Below are positions 1 to 9,826 of a DNA stretch of 64,000 nucleotides, piece by piece (position 1 is the stretch's first letter; the number at the start of each line of letters is the position of its first letter). Origin of the DNA: Hydrogenophilales bacterium (GTDB lineage Bacteria; Pseudomonadota; Gammaproteobacteria; Burkholderiales; Thiobacillaceae); contig JADJYY010000019.1 of the NCBI GenBank assembly GCA_016719465.1, positions 30,556-94,555 of the forward strand, given 5' to 3'. Made by a program: the position numbers and the translations under genes. The notes beneath the pieces were generated by a model. It did no database searches, had not been told where the DNA came from, and saw only the letters and a list, made by a program, of their open reading frames with translations.

Positions 1-804
1 CTGGCGACGCGGGATGCCTGGCGCGACCACCCCCTGGTCCAGTTCTGCCTGGCGCCCCACGCTCCCTACACGGTGGGCGACCGCAGCCTGGAAAAGATCG
101 CCATCTACGCCGCCCAGCTGGATCTACCGGTGCACATGCACATCCATGAAACCGAGGACGAGATCCGCCACGGCCAGGAAAAATACGGCCCGCGCCCCCT
201 GGCCCGGCTCAAGGCGCTTGGCCTGCTGGGGCCCGGGCTGGTGGCGGTGCATGCCGTGCATCTCAACGACGAGGAAATCGGCTGGCTGGCGCAACACGGC
301 TGCCATGTGGCCCACTGCCCGGCCTCCAACCTCAAGCTGGCCAGCGGCTTCGCCCCGGTAGCGCGGCTGCTAGCCGCCGGCGTCAACGTCGGCGTGGGCA
401 CCGATGGCGCGGCCAGCAACAACCGGCTGGACCTGTTTTCCGAGATGCGGCTCACCGCTACCCTGGCCAAGTGTGTCGGCGGCGATCCCTCCACCCTGCC
501 CGCCCACCGGGCCCTGGAAATGGCCACCCTCGCCGGCGCCCGGGCCCTCGGCATGGAACAGCGCATCGGCTCGCTGGAGGTCGGGAAAATGGCGGATGTC
601 ATCGCCGTGGATCTGGCCGGGGTGGCGACCCAGCCGTGCTACGACCCGATTTCCCAGTTGGTCTACAGCGCCGGCAGGGAACAGGTCAGCCACGTCTGGG
701 TCGGCGGCACGGCCGTGCTGGAACATGGCCAGAGCCTGCTGCTGGATGAGGCGGACGCCCTGGCCCGAGCCCATGCCTGGCGCGGAAAAATCGCGGGCAA
801 ATAG
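1..804 (+). CDS. mtaD: Amidohydrolase of the MtaD/TRZ-ATZ family, 5' end outside the window
   Basis: The frame is open from the first base and ends at a TAG at 802-804, giving 267 residues; the N-terminus is upstream. Visible motifs fit a metal-dependent deaminase of the 5-methylthioadenosine/S-adenosylhomocysteine deaminase group: APHAPYT near the left edge, a HMHIHETEDE metal-binding stretch, AVHAVHLND, and VGVGTDGAASNN supplying the catalytic aspartate. The C-terminus carries the small composite domain typical of the family (IGSLEVGKMADVIAVD). The family removes the amino group from MTA, SAH or related purines in the cytoplasm. The family assignment is secure; the exact substrate is not, because guanine, chlorohydrolase and other deaminases share these motifs. 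Confidence 0.85.
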   Translation: MATRDAWRDHPLVQFCLAPHAPYTVGDRSLEKIAIYAAQLDLPVHMHIHETEDEIRHGQEKYGPRPLARLKALGLLGPGLVAVHAVHLNDEEIGWLAQHGCHVAHCPASNLKLASGFAPVARLLAAGVNVGVGTDGAASNNRLDLFSEMRLTATLAKCVGGDPSTLPAHRALEMATLAGARALGMEQRIGSLEVGKMADVIAVDLAGVATQPCYDPISQLVYSAGREQVSHVWVGGTAVLEHGQSLLLDEADALARAHAWRGKIAGK

Positions 805-825
805 CGCGCCGGGCTCCCCAACCCC

Positions 826-1365
826 TCAGTTCGCGTCGCGCCACTCGCCCGGCCCCAGGCCGGCCAGTTGATGGCCGCCCACGGCGGCGCGGATCAGCCG
901 CAGCGTGGGAAAACCGGCCCTGGCCGTCATGCGCCGCACCTGGCGGTTCTTGCCTTCGGTGAGCACGATTTCGATCCAGGCGGTGGGAATGGCCTTGCGG
1001 AAGCGCACCGGCGGATCCCGGGGCCACAGGGCTTCCGGCTGCGCCATCACCCGCGCCCGGGCCGGGCGCGTGACGAAATCGCCCAGGTCCATGGGCCTTC
1101 TCAGGGGTTCGAGGGCCTGGTCGTCCGGATCCCCTTCCACCTGGGCCCAGTAAGTCTTGGGCAACTTGTGGCGAGGATCGGCCAGCCGATGCTGTAGCGC
1201 ACCATCGTCGGTTAGAATCAGCAGGCCTTCGCTATCCACATCCAGCCGGCCGGCCGCGTACACCCCCGCAATCGGGATGAATTCCTTGAGCCCGGGATGT
1301 CCATCCTCGGACGTGAACTGGCTCAATACGCCATAGGGTTTGTTGAACAGGATGATGCGGGCCAT
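826..1365 (-). CDS. rluE: 23S rRNA pseudouridine synthase, RluE type
   Basis: A 179-residue protein starting MARIILFNKPYGVLSQF. The RsuA/RluB/RluE signature GRLDVDSEGLL is at residues 39-49, with Asp42 as expected catalytic nucleophile, followed by LTDDGALQHRL and HKLPKTYWAQVEG. It lacks an N-terminal S4 domain, which matches RluE (modifies U2457 in E. coli numbering) and not RluB or RsuA. The C-terminal half has the conserved IEIVLTEGKNRQVRRM block. It is convergent with the amidohydrolase gene and divergent from icd, with about 34 bases between the rluE and icd start codons, so their promoters must be compact or overlap. Confidence 0.9.
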   Translation of the reverse strand: MARIILFNKPYGVLSQFTSEDGHPGLKEFIPIAGVYAAGRLDVDSEGLLILTDDGALQHRLADPRHKLPKTYWAQVEGDPDDQALEPLRRPMDLGDFVTRPARARVMAQPEALWPRDPPVRFRKAIPTAWIEIVLTEGKNRQVRRMTARAGFPTLRLIRAAVGGHQLAGLGPGEWRDAN

Positions 1366-1399
1366 CGCTTAGTTTTTCGTTTCTCGATCAGGAGCCATC

Positions 1400-2630
<1,231 letters not shown>

Positions 2631-2650
<20 letters not shown>

Positions 2651-2837
2651 CGGGTGTCGTGACGCGGGGTGGAAGTTCCACCCCGAGGCGATGGAGCAGC
2701 CCGATCAATTCGTCCGCGATGGGGCCGAGTTCCTCCTTCTGGCGTTCGAGCCCGGCGAGAAGATGCGCGAGTTCGCCTCCCGGCATGCTCGTGTTCGCCG
2801 TGATATCGAGAGGTGGAACCTGATGGGGGGTGTTCAT
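2631..2837 (-). CDS. Small hypothetical protein
   Basis: A 68-residue protein beginning MNTPHQVPPLDITANTSMPG. The ATG at 2837 was chosen because an AGGAG lies about eight bases upstream; a longer in-frame version has no comparable ribosome site. It has no signal peptide or membrane segment. The middle (ELAHLLAGLERQKEELGPIADEL) looks like an amphipathic helix, suggesting a small helical cytoplasmic protein. It is convergent with icd and overlaps its 3' end by 20 bases. I do not recognise the family; existence is moderately supported by the ribosome site alone. Confidence 0.5.
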
Positions 2838-2893
2838 TTTGGCCTCTCCTGCGCCAACGCCTTGTTTGACGTATAGCACAGGGGGCCAGGATT

Positions 2894-2919
2894 GGCGGGC
2901 GGCAATTGCCCCGCCCGCC
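2894..2919. repeat. GC-rich inverted repeat between the small gene and the cold-shock gene
   Basis: Nine-base perfect arms GGCGGGCGG / CCGCCCGCC around an eight-base loop. On the minus strand it follows the cold-shock gene and is preceded, not followed, by a T-run, so it is not a textbook intrinsic terminator; it may protect the 3' end of the csp mRNA. Confidence 0.5.
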
Positions 2920-2947
2920 GAAAAAACCGGATTACACCGGCACCGAA

Positions 2948-3151
2948 TTACATCGGCTGGATGTTAGAGGCTTGCTTGCCCTTGGGACCGTCCACCACAT
3001 CGAAGGTAACGCGCTGGTTTTCCTTCAGGCTTTTGAAGCCTTTGCTCTGGATGGCGGAGAAGTGGGCAAACACATCATCTCCACCGCCATCCGGGGTGAT
3101 GAATCCGAAGCCTTTTGAGTCGTTAAACCATTTAACAGTGCCAGTGGCCAT
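2948..3151 (-). CDS. cspA: Cold-shock protein, CspA family
   Basis: A 67-residue single OB-fold protein, MATGTVKWFNDSKGFGFI, with both RNA-binding motifs visible: KGFGFITP (RNP1) and DVFAHFSAI (RNP2). The start at 3151 is set by the family N-terminus and an AGGAG upstream; the longer open frame above it is leader. Proteins of this family bind single-stranded RNA and DNA and act as RNA chaperones. The 168-base gap to divergent clpS leaves room for a structured 5' leader, as known for other csp genes. Which paralogue (CspA, CspD, CspE) cannot be decided from sequence alone. Confidence 0.95.
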   Translation of the reverse strand: MATGTVKWFNDSKGFGFITPDGGGDDVFAHFSAIQSKGFKSLKENQRVTFDVVDGPKGKQASNIQPM

Positions 3152-3319
3152 CGAAACCGCTCCTAAACGAAACAAAACGATTGACTTGTTCAGCCCGGAC
3201 AATTGCGGTCCCGAGCCAAACGCCGGCTTTTTACCCGCCAAATAACCGTTCCGTCAATCGGCTTGAAAAAAATCTTCATACCGCCACAATCGGCCTGTCA
3301 TCGCATTCCCCATACATCA

Positions 3320-3631
3320 ATGGCAGTAAGGCATCGCGAGCAGTCGGAGGCGGGCACGGCGATCATCGCAAGCCCGCCGCCACCGCTATATAAGGTTTTA
3401 CTTCTGAATGACGATTTCACCCCCATGGATTTCGTCATTCAGGTATTGGAACGTTTTTTTCGCATGGATCGTGAACAAGCCACGCGCGTCATGCTCAAAG
3501 TGCATAATGAAGGCGCCGGGCTGGCTGGTGTCTATCCCCGCGATGTCGCGGAAACCAAGGTTCATCAGGTCACGGATCATGCCCGCGAAAACCAGCACCC
3601 GCTGCAGTGCGTGATGGAGGAAAACGAATGA
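3320..3631 (+). CDS. clpS: ClpS, N-end-rule adaptor of ClpA
   Basis: A 103-residue protein. The ATG at 3320 gives a short disordered N-terminal tail (MAVRHREQSEAGTAI) before the ClpS core YKVLLLNDDFTPMDFVIQVL. The core then shows FFRMDREQATRVMLKVHNEG and ends with ETKVHQVTDHARENQHPL. The NDD and the H near the end of the core are family landmarks of the N-degron pocket. It hands substrates with destabilising N-terminal residues to ClpAP. Its stop codon overlaps the clpA start (ATGA), so the two are translationally coupled, the standard proteobacterial arrangement. Confidence 0.95.
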   Translation: MAVRHREQSEAGTAIIASPPPPLYKVLLLNDDFTPMDFVIQVLERFFRMDREQATRVMLKVHNEGAGLAGVYPRDVAETKVHQVTDHARENQHPLQCVMEENE

Positions 3632-5892
3632 TTGCCCAGGAGTTGGAAGTCAGTCTGCACATGGCCTTCATGGACGCAAGGCAGAAACGCCACGAATTCA
3701 TTACCGTGGAACACCTGCTGCTCGCCATGCTGGACAACCCCTCCGCGGCCGAAGTTCTAAGGGCATGCGCGGCCAACATCGACGACTTGCGCAAGAAATT
3801 GTCCGATTTCATCGATCGCCACACGCCACGTGTACCCGGGGAGGCGGATGTGGATACTCAGCCCACCCTGGGCTTCCAGCGCGTCATCCAGCGCGCCATC
3901 CTGCATGTGCAATCCTCCGGGAAGAAAGAGGTCACCGGCGCCAACGTGCTGGTCGCCATCTTCGGGGAAAAGGATTCCCATGCCCTGCATTTCCTCACCC
4001 AGCAAGGCCTGACCCGGCTGGATGTGGTGAATTTCATCTCCCACGGCATCGCCAGGACACCCCAGGAAGCCGCGTCCAGCGGCCGCGGGGAAACCGCGGG
4101 CGAGCAACAGGAGGCCGAGGAAAAGACCGCCTCCCCCCTGGAGTCCTTCACCAACAATCTCAACAACCTGGCCTTGTCGGGCAAGATCGACCCGCTGATC
4201 GGCCGTGAGCAGGAACTGGAACGGGTGATTCAGACCCTGTGCCGGCGCCGCAAGAACAACCCCCTGCTGGTGGGAGAGGCGGGCGTGGGTAAAACGGCCA
4301 TCGCCGAGGGCTTGGCCCGGCGCGTGGTCGAACGGAACGTGCCCGACATCCTGGACGGGGCGACGGTCTATGCCCTGGACATGGGCGCCCTGTTGGCGGG
4401 AACCAAGTATCGTGGCGATTTCGAGCAACGCCTGAAAGCCGTCATCAAGCAGCTTTCCAGCAATCCCAAGGCGATCCTGTTCATCGACGAGATCCATACC
4501 GTGATCGGCGCCGGCGCCGCCTCGGGTGGCACCCTCGATGCCTCCAACCTGCTGAAACCCGCCCTGTCGGCGGGGCAATTGCGCTGCATCGGCGCCACCA
4601 CCTACGGCGAGTTCCGCGGCATCTTCGAAAAGGATCACGCCCTTTCCCGCCGCTTTCAGAAGATCGACGTGAAGGAACCCTCCGTCGAGGAAACCGTGCT
4701 GATCCTCAAGGGCCTGAAATCCCGCTTCGAGTCCCATCACGGCGTGAAATACACCCAGGGCGCCCTGTCCACCGCCGCCGAACTGGCGGCCCGCTACATC
4801 AACGACCGCCATCTGCCGGACAAGGCCATCGACGTCATCGACGAGGCCGGCGCCGCCCAGCGCATCCAGCCCAAGTCCAAGCAGAAGAAGGTGATCACGC
4901 CCAGGGAAATCGAGGACATCGTCGCCAAGATCGCCCGGGTACCCGCCAAGACCGTGGCCAACGACGAGCGCAACGCCCTGAGGAACCTGGACCGGGACCT
5001 GAAGGCCGTTGTGTTCGGCCAGGACAGGGCCATCGAGGCCATGGCCACGGCCATCAAGATGACCCGTTCCGGACTCGGCAATCCCCAGAAGCCCATCGGC
5101 TCCTTCCTGTTCTCCGGCCCCACCGGCGTGGGCAAGACCGAGGTGGCGCGGCAACTCGCCTATACCCTGGGCGTGGAACTGATCCGCTTCGACATGTCGG
5201 AATACATGGAACGCCACGCCGTGTCCCGGCTCATCGGCGCGCCGCCCGGCTACGTGGGCTTCGAACAGGGCGGCCTGCTCACCGAGGCCATCACCAAGAA
5301 TCCCTACGCGGTGCTGCTGCTGGACGAGATCGAGAAGGCCCACCCGGACATCTTCAACGTGCTGCTGCAGGTCATGGACCACGGCACCCTGACCGACAAC
5401 AACGGACGCCGCGCCGACTTCCGCAACGTGGTGATCATCATGACCACCAACGCCGGCGCCGAAGCCATGAACAAGACCGGCATCGGTTTCTCCCTGCCCA
5501 AGAAGGCCGGCGACGAAATGGCGGAAATCAAGCGCCTGTTCACGCCGGAATTCCGCAACCGGCTGGATGCCACCATCTCCTTCGCGCCGCTGAGCGAGGA
5601 CATCATCCTGCGGGTGGTGGACAAGTTCCTCATGCAACTGGAGGAACAACTCCACGCCAGGAAGGTGGAAACCCATTTCACGGACGGACTGCGCGCCTGG
5701 TTGGCCCGTAAGGGCTTCGATCCCCTCATGGGTGCCCGCCCGATGGCCCGACTCATCCAGGACACCATTCGCAAGGCGCTCGCCGATGAATTGCTGTTCG
5801 GGCGTCTCAGCGAGGGCGGGGAAGTCACGGTGGACGTGAACGAGAAGGAGGAAATCCAGCTCGCCTTCGCCACCGAGCTCGAACCCGCCTGA
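3628..5892 (+). CDS. clpA: ClpA, ATPase subunit of the ClpAP protease
   Basis: 754 residues, close to E. coli ClpA (758). The start MIAQELEVSLHMAF overlaps the clpS stop. Order: Clp N-domain repeats (about residues 1-145), first AAA+ domain with Walker A GEAGVGKTA and Walker B AILFIDE, then a second AAA+ domain with GPTGVGKTE and AVLLLDEIEKAHPD, and a C-terminal D2-small domain ending GARPMARLIQDTIRKALADELLFG. It unfolds proteins and feeds them to ClpP. A strong hairpin terminator follows within 30 bases. Confidence 0.97.
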   Translation: MIAQELEVSLHMAFMDARQKRHEFITVEHLLLAMLDNPSAAEVLRACAANIDDLRKKLSDFIDRHTPRVPGEADVDTQPTLGFQRVIQRAILHVQSSGKKEVTGANVLVAIFGEKDSHALHFLTQQGLTRLDVVNFISHGIARTPQEAASSGRGETAGEQQEAEEKTASPLESFTNNLNNLALSGKIDPLIGREQELERVIQTLCRRRKNNPLLVGEAGVGKTAIAEGLARRVVERNVPDILDGATVYALDMGALLAGTKYRGDFEQRLKAVIKQLSSNPKAILFIDEIHTVIGAGAASGGTLDASNLLKPALSAGQLRCIGATTYGEFRGIFEKDHALSRRFQKIDVKEPSVEETVLILKGLKSRFESHHGVKYTQGALSTAAELAARYINDRHLPDKAIDVIDEAGAAQRIQPKSKQKKVITPREIEDIVAKIARVPAKTVANDERNALRNLDRDLKAVVFGQDRAIEAMATAIKMTRSGLGNPQKPIGSFLFSGPTGVGKTEVARQLAYTLGVELIRFDMSEYMERHAVSRLIGAPPGYVGFEQGGLLTEAITKNPYAVLLLDEIEKAHPDIFNVLLQVMDHGTLTDNNGRRADFRNVVIIMTTNAGAEAMNKTGIGFSLPKKAGDEMAEIKRLFTPEFRNRLDATISFAPLSEDIILRVVDKFLMQLEEQLHARKVETHFTDGLRAWLARKGFDPLMGARPMARLIQDTIRKALADELLFGRLSEGGEVTVDVNEKEEIQLAFATELEPA

Positions 5893-5921
5893 GCGCCTAC
5901 CCGAGGCGGATCCCGACCGGC

Positions 5922-5942
5922 GGGCGCGAAAGCGCCCGTTTT
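5922..5942 (+). terminator. Intrinsic terminator of clpS-clpA
   Basis: Six-base stem GGGCGC / GCGCCC with a GAAA loop followed by GTTTT, 30 bases after the clpA stop. It sits between convergent clpA and tatD. Confidence 0.85.
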
Positions 5943-6716
5943 CTATTGGGTCGCCGGCCGGAACAGTTCGAAGAAGTTCCGGGTCGTCGCCTCCGCCACC
6001 TCGGCGAGGGGAATGCCCCGCAGGCTGGCGATCTCCTCGGCCACGTGGCGCACGTAGGCGGGCTCGTTGCGCCGGCCGCGATGAGGCACGGGCGCCAGGT
6101 AGGGGGAATCCGTCTCGATCAGCAGCCGCCCCAGGGGGACACGCCGGGCCACGTCCTTCAGATCGCTGGCGCTCTTGAAAGTGACGATGCCCGAGAGCGA
6201 GATATGGAATCCCATATCCAGGGCGAACTTGGCCACGTCCCAGGTTTCGGTGAAACAGTGCATCACGCCGCCCGCATCCCCGGCCCCCTCCTCCGCCATG
6301 ATGGCCAGCGTGTCTCCGACGGCATTCCGGGTATGAATGATGAGGGGCTTGCCGGCCAGGCGCGCGGCGCGGATATGGGCGCGGAAACGGTGGCGCTGCC
6401 AGTCCACCTCCTCGCGCTTCATGCGGTAGTAATCCAGTCCCGTCTCGCCGATGGCCAGGACTTTGGGATGGCGGGCCAGGTCCACCAGCTCCGCCACCGA
6501 GGGCTCGCGACCTTCATCATGATCGGGGTGCACCCCCACCGAGGCATAAATATTGTCATGGGCCTCGGCCAGGGCCAGCACCCGGGGGAAGGTCTCCAGG
6601 CCGACGGCGACACACAGGGCGTGGCTCACGCCGGCAGCCGCCATATTGGCCAGCAGCGGCACGACGCCCTCGGAGAACTCCGGGAAATCGATGTGGCAGT
6701 GGGAGTCTACGAACAT
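5943..6716 (-). CDS. tatD: TatD-family metal-dependent hydrolase (YcfH type)
   Basis: 257 residues with all TatD metal-site motifs: MFVDSHCHIDFPEF at the N-terminus, AIGETGLDYYR, IIHTRNA, GVMHCFTET and ETDSPYLAPVPHRGRRNEP. The family comprises cytoplasmic TIM-barrel deoxyribonucleases or related hydrolases; YcfH is the member most often found next to holB/pilZ. It is the last gene of the long minus-strand fatty-acid/holB block and is separated from pilZ by a heptamer-type intergenic element. The molecular substrate of YcfH-type members is not settled. Confidence 0.9.
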   Translation of the reverse strand: MFVDSHCHIDFPEFSEGVVPLLANMAAAGVSHALCVAVGLETFPRVLALAEAHDNIYASVGVHPDHDEGREPSVAELVDLARHPKVLAIGETGLDYYRMKREEVDWQRHRFRAHIRAARLAGKPLIIHTRNAVGDTLAIMAEEGAGDAGGVMHCFTETWDVAKFALDMGFHISLSGIVTFKSASDLKDVARRVPLGRLLIETDSPYLAPVPHRGRRNEPAYVRHVAEEIASLRGIPLAEVAEATTRNFFELFRPATQ

Positions 6717-6861
6717 GGGGAGAAGGGGAATAGAAAGTGGGGAGTGGGCGGTTCGCAGTCGTTAGAGCGGGTACGGGTTGTTGCATTTCGATTCGCCTGG
6801 CGCGGACACGCAAGTCACCACTCCCCTTCCTACTTCCTACTTCCTACTACCCACTCCCCAA
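6717..6861. repeat. Heptamer inverted element A (pilZ-tatD gap)
   Basis: The whole gap is a low-complexity element. The right arm (about 6816-6860) contains three exact copies of TTCCTAC at 6827-6847 followed by TACCCAC and TCCCCA. Read on the minus strand these are AGT-ending heptamers. The left arm (about 6717-6765) contains GGGGAAT, AGAAAGT, GGGGAGT, GGGCGGT and TCGCAGT in 7-bp register. GGGGAGT occurs in both arms in inverted orientation, so the mRNA could fold into a long imperfect hairpin with a loop of about 50 bases. Confidence 0.6.
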
Positions 6862-7227
6862 TCACATCGTATGGGTCAGGCGGGTGGACTTCATGGCATT
6901 GCCGAGCATGCCCTCGATCTTCTGGCGAACCGCCGTGGCGCCCTCGCCTTCGTCGAACTGCACGCCGATGCCTTGCTGGCGGTTGCCCTGGGCGCCGGAG
7001 GGGGTGATCCAGACCACCTTGCCGGATATCGGCAACTTGTTGGGTTCATCCATCAGGGTCAGCAGCATGTAGACCTGATCGCCCATCTGGTAGGGCCGGT
7101 TGGTGGGGATGAACAGGCCGCCGCCCTTGACGTAGGGCATGTAGGCGGCGAACAGGGCGGAACGTTCCTTGATGGCCAGGGAGAGCATCCCGGCTCGGCC
7201 GGCTGTCTGGCGCGTGCTTTCACTCAT
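6862..7227 (-). CDS. pilZ: PilZ-domain protein, type IV pilus assembly
   Basis: 121 residues, single PilZ domain. The sequence ERSALFAAYMPYVKGGGLFIPT followed by QMGDQVYMLLTL and GKVVWITP matches the PilZ type IV pilus proteins found directly downstream of holB in beta- and gammaproteobacteria. These lack the RxxxR and DxSxxG c-di-GMP-binding motifs, and I see neither here, so c-di-GMP binding is not expected. The start overlaps the holB stop by eight bases. It ends with RLTHTM. Confidence 0.9.
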   Translation of the reverse strand: MSESTRQTAGRAGMLSLAIKERSALFAAYMPYVKGGGLFIPTNRPYQMGDQVYMLLTLMDEPNKLPISGKVVWITPSGAQGNRQQGIGVQFDEGEGATAVRQKIEGMLGNAMKSTRLTHTM

Positions 7228-8218
7228 GGCTGCCTCGGGTTACCTGGACGTAGCGGATGAGCCAGGATTCTAGCAACAACTGGGCGCTCAACGGGTGGCG
7301 CAACCAGCGGGCGGCCTCGCTCAATTCCCGCTGAAAATCCAGCAGGCCGACCAGGTCCGCCTGCCGGGCGACCTGATCGATCGCGGAAGACCGATCGCGA
7401 AAATAGCGGTTGCCGCCGGCAGACCGCAGCGCGACGAGGTCGTAGGTCCAGCGGGCCAGCCATCCCCAACTTTCGACCAGGAAATCCTTTTGCGACTGGG
7501 CCAGGGCGCAGGGGTCCATGCGGGCCGGGCGGGCGAGTTCGTCGAGAAAGGCTTCCAGGCGCGATCGCCGTTCCGGATCCGCGTAGCACAGGGCGGTCAG
7601 GGGCGCGCCTCCCGCCTCCGCCAACACATCCTCCGGCGACCCCACCCCGGCCTGTCGCAACCATTCCAGGGCCGCCTCCCGGGGGGGCGGGCTCACCGCC
7701 GCCTGGCGGCAGCGGGAGATCACGGTGGGCAGCAGACGGCCGGGCTGGTGCGATACCAGGATGAGGAGCACGCGGGGCGGAGGTTCTTCCAGGGTCTTGA
7801 GGAGCGCATTGGCGGCGGCGGCATTCATGTACTCCGCCGGATGGACCACCGCCGCGCGCCAGCCGCCGCGATGGGCGGTGAGACCCAGGAAATCGGTGAT
7901 GCCGCGCACCGATTCCACGCTGATCTGTTTGCTGGCCTTCTTCGTCACCTTGCCGCTGTCGTCGACCTCCTCCTCCTGGGGTTCGACCTGGCGGAAGTCG
8001 GGATGATTGCCCTGGAGGAACCAGTTGCAGGCATCGCAGACGCCGCAGGCGCCGTTGGCTGTGGGGGCTTCGCACAAGGCCCACTGGGCCAGTCCCATCG
8101 CCAGGTCCCGTTTGCCCACGCCGGCGGGCCCGCGCAGCAGCAGGGCGTGGGGCATGCGTTCCCGATCAACGGTGAGTTGCCGGAACAGGGGCAGATTCCA
8201 GGGGTGGATCACGCCCAT
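7220..8218 (-). CDS. holB: DNA polymerase III subunit delta prime
   Basis: 332 residues, clamp-loader component. The ATG at 8218 begins MGVIHPWNLPLFRQL. The AAA+ P-loop reads GPAGVGKRD; the zinc-binding cysteines lie in CEAPTANGACGVCDACNW; the SRC sensor region appears as TVISRCRQ. The segment EPQEEEVDDSGKVTKKASKQISVESV is a charged insertion often seen in betaproteobacterial delta prime. It overlaps the tmk stop by ten bases and the pilZ start by eight, so tmk-holB-pilZ are tightly coupled. Confidence 0.93.
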   Translation of the reverse strand: MGVIHPWNLPLFRQLTVDRERMPHALLLRGPAGVGKRDLAMGLAQWALCEAPTANGACGVCDACNWFLQGNHPDFRQVEPQEEEVDDSGKVTKKASKQISVESVRGITDFLGLTAHRGGWRAAVVHPAEYMNAAAANALLKTLEEPPPRVLLILVSHQPGRLLPTVISRCRQAAVSPPPREAALEWLRQAGVGSPEDVLAEAGGAPLTALCYADPERRSRLEAFLDELARPARMDPCALAQSQKDFLVESWGWLARWTYDLVALRSAGGNRYFRDRSSAIDQVARQADLVGLLDFQRELSEAARWLRHPLSAQLLLESWLIRYVQVTRGSHE

Positions 8219-8817
8219 GACTCCAGGATGCCGGCTAACTGGGCGCGCACGTCCTCCAGACTCCGGCTGCCGTCGATCACCCTGATCCGCACCGGATGAC
8301 GTTCCGCCCGGCGCAGGTAGGCGGCGCGCACGCGGGCATGGAAATCGCCTTTTTCCCGCTCGAACCGATCCGGCGAACGGGCCGTGGCCAGGCGCCGGGC
8401 GGCGATCTCCGTGGGCAGGTCGAACAACAGGGTGAGGTCGGGATTCAGGTCGGCGTGGACCCAGGATTCCAGCACTTCCAGACGGGCATCGGGCAGGCCG
8501 CGACCCCCGCACTGGTAGGCGAAGCTTGCGTCGGTGAAGCGGTCGGAGATCACCACTTCGCCCTTGGCGAGGGCGGGCCGGATGACCTGTTCGATATGCT
8601 CGCGCCGGGCCGCGAACATGATCAGCGCCTCGGTCTCGGCATGCATGGGTTCATGCAGGACGATCTCGCGCAGTTGCTCTCCCACCGGCGTCCCGCCCGG
8701 CTCCCGCGTCATGCGCACGACACGACCCCGCGCGGAGAACCAGGCGGCCAGCCAGTCCAGATGGCTGCTCTTGCCGGCGCCGTCGACGCCTTCCAGGGTG
8801 ATGAACAAGCCTTGCAT
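8209..8817 (-). CDS. tmk: Thymidylate kinase
   Basis: 202 residues starting MQGLFITLEGVDGAGKSSHL, with P-loop GVDGAGKSS, the DRx motif in VISDRFTDASFAYQ, and a LID-like segment ATARSPDRFEREKGDFHARV. It phosphorylates dTMP to dTDP for DNA synthesis. The start at 8817 is fixed by the family N-terminus; the open frame upstream is non-coding. It lies between mltG and holB as in most proteobacteria. Confidence 0.95.
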   Translation of the reverse strand: MQGLFITLEGVDGAGKSSHLDWLAAWFSARGRVVRMTREPGGTPVGEQLREIVLHEPMHAETEALIMFAARREHIEQVIRPALAKGEVVISDRFTDASFAYQCGGRGLPDARLEVLESWVHADLNPDLTLLFDLPTEIAARRLATARSPDRFEREKGDFHARVRAAYLRRAERHPVRIRVIDGSRSLEDVRAQLAGILESWA

Positions 8818-8827
8818 GGAGGACTTT

Positions 8828-9826
8828 CTAACGTTTCTGGTAGCGGGACACGGCCCGGTTGTGTGCGTCCAGGTTATCGGAAAACTCATGCCTGCCGTTG
8901 CCCTTGGCGACAAAATACAGGGCCCGGCTCTTGTCCGGATTGAGGGCCGCGCGCAGGGCCTCGGCCCCGGGAAGGGCGATGGGGGTGGGCGGCAGGCCGG
9001 CCCGGGTATAGGTGTTGTAGGGCGTATCGGTGAGCAGATCGTCCTTGCGCAGGTTGCCGTCGAAACCGGGGCCGATGCCGTAGATCACGGTCGGGTCGGT
9101 TTGCAGGCGCATGCCGATGCGCAGGCGGTTGACGAACACGGAGGCGATCAATGGCCGTTCCTCGGGCGCCCCGGTTTCCTTCTCGATGATGGAGGCCATG
9201 GTCAACGCTTCGTAGGGCGTCCGGTAAGGCAAGCCGCCGGCCCGTGCCGGCCATTGGGCCTCCACCAGCTTCTTCATGGCGCCGTAGGCGCGCTTGTAGA
9301 TGGCCAGGTCGGAACTGCCGGCATCGAAGAAATAGGTGTCCGGAAAGAACAGGCCTTCCGGATGGCCTTCGCTGGCATCGACCGCCCGGAGCAACTCACC
9401 GGCCGACATGCCGGCGCTGTCGTGGCGCAGGTCGGGATGGGCGTCCACCGCCCGACGCATGTCGGCGAAGCTCCACCCTTCCACGATGGTGAGCTTGCCC
9501 AGCACCATCTCGCCCTGGGTGATCTTGCGCAGCAGGGCCATGGGCGTGGTCGGACCATCCAGGGCGTAGCTGCCCGCCTTGACGTCACCCGCCAGGCCTC
9601 GGATGCGCGCGATGAGGACAAAAGCCCAGGGATTTTCCAGGGCGCCCGCGGCGCGCAGGTCCTGACTGGCCTTTTTCAGGGTGGCGCCGCGCTCGATGGA
9701 AAAAGCCAGGGGATAGGCCACGCCCGTTTCCCCCATGGGCGTGCTGGCGTAGTAGAGCAACCAAGCGGCCAGGCCAAGGCCGGCGAGTAGCGCAAGGGCA
9801 AGAAGCCGGGAAATAGGTTTACGCAT
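8828..9826 (-). CDS. mltG: MltG, endolytic murein transglycosylase (YceG)
   Basis: 332 residues with one N-terminal transmembrane helix (about residues 7-26, LLALALLAGLGLAAWLLYY) and the remainder periplasmic. A LysM-like subdomain (about residues 40-100) precedes the YceG catalytic domain; the catalytic glutamate lies in ASIIEKETG, followed by the conserved FVNRLRIGMRLQTDPTVIYG and NTYTRAGLPPTPIALPG blocks. It cleaves nascent glycan strands and is thought to set their length. The start overlaps the pabC stop by eight bases. Confidence 0.94.
   Translation of the reverse strand: MRKPISRLLALALLAGLGLAAWLLYYASTPMGETGVAYPLAFSIERGATLKKASQDLRAAGALENPWAFVLIARIRGLAGDVKAGSYALDGPTTPMALLRKITQGEMVLGKLTIVEGWSFADMRRAVDAHPDLRHDSAGMSAGELLRAVDASEGHPEGLFFPDTYFFDAGSSDLAIYKRAYGAMKKLVEAQWPARAGGLPYRTPYEALTMASIIEKETGAPEERPLIASVFVNRLRIGMRLQTDPTVIYGIGPGFDGNLRKDDLLTDTPYNTYTRAGLPPTPIALPGAEALRAALNPDKSRALYFVAKGNGRHEFSDNLDAHNRAVSRYQKR

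Noticed and set aside
3757..5676. Minus-strand open frame opposite clpA
   Set aside because: Same codon-bias artefact; no motifs and clpA is unambiguous.
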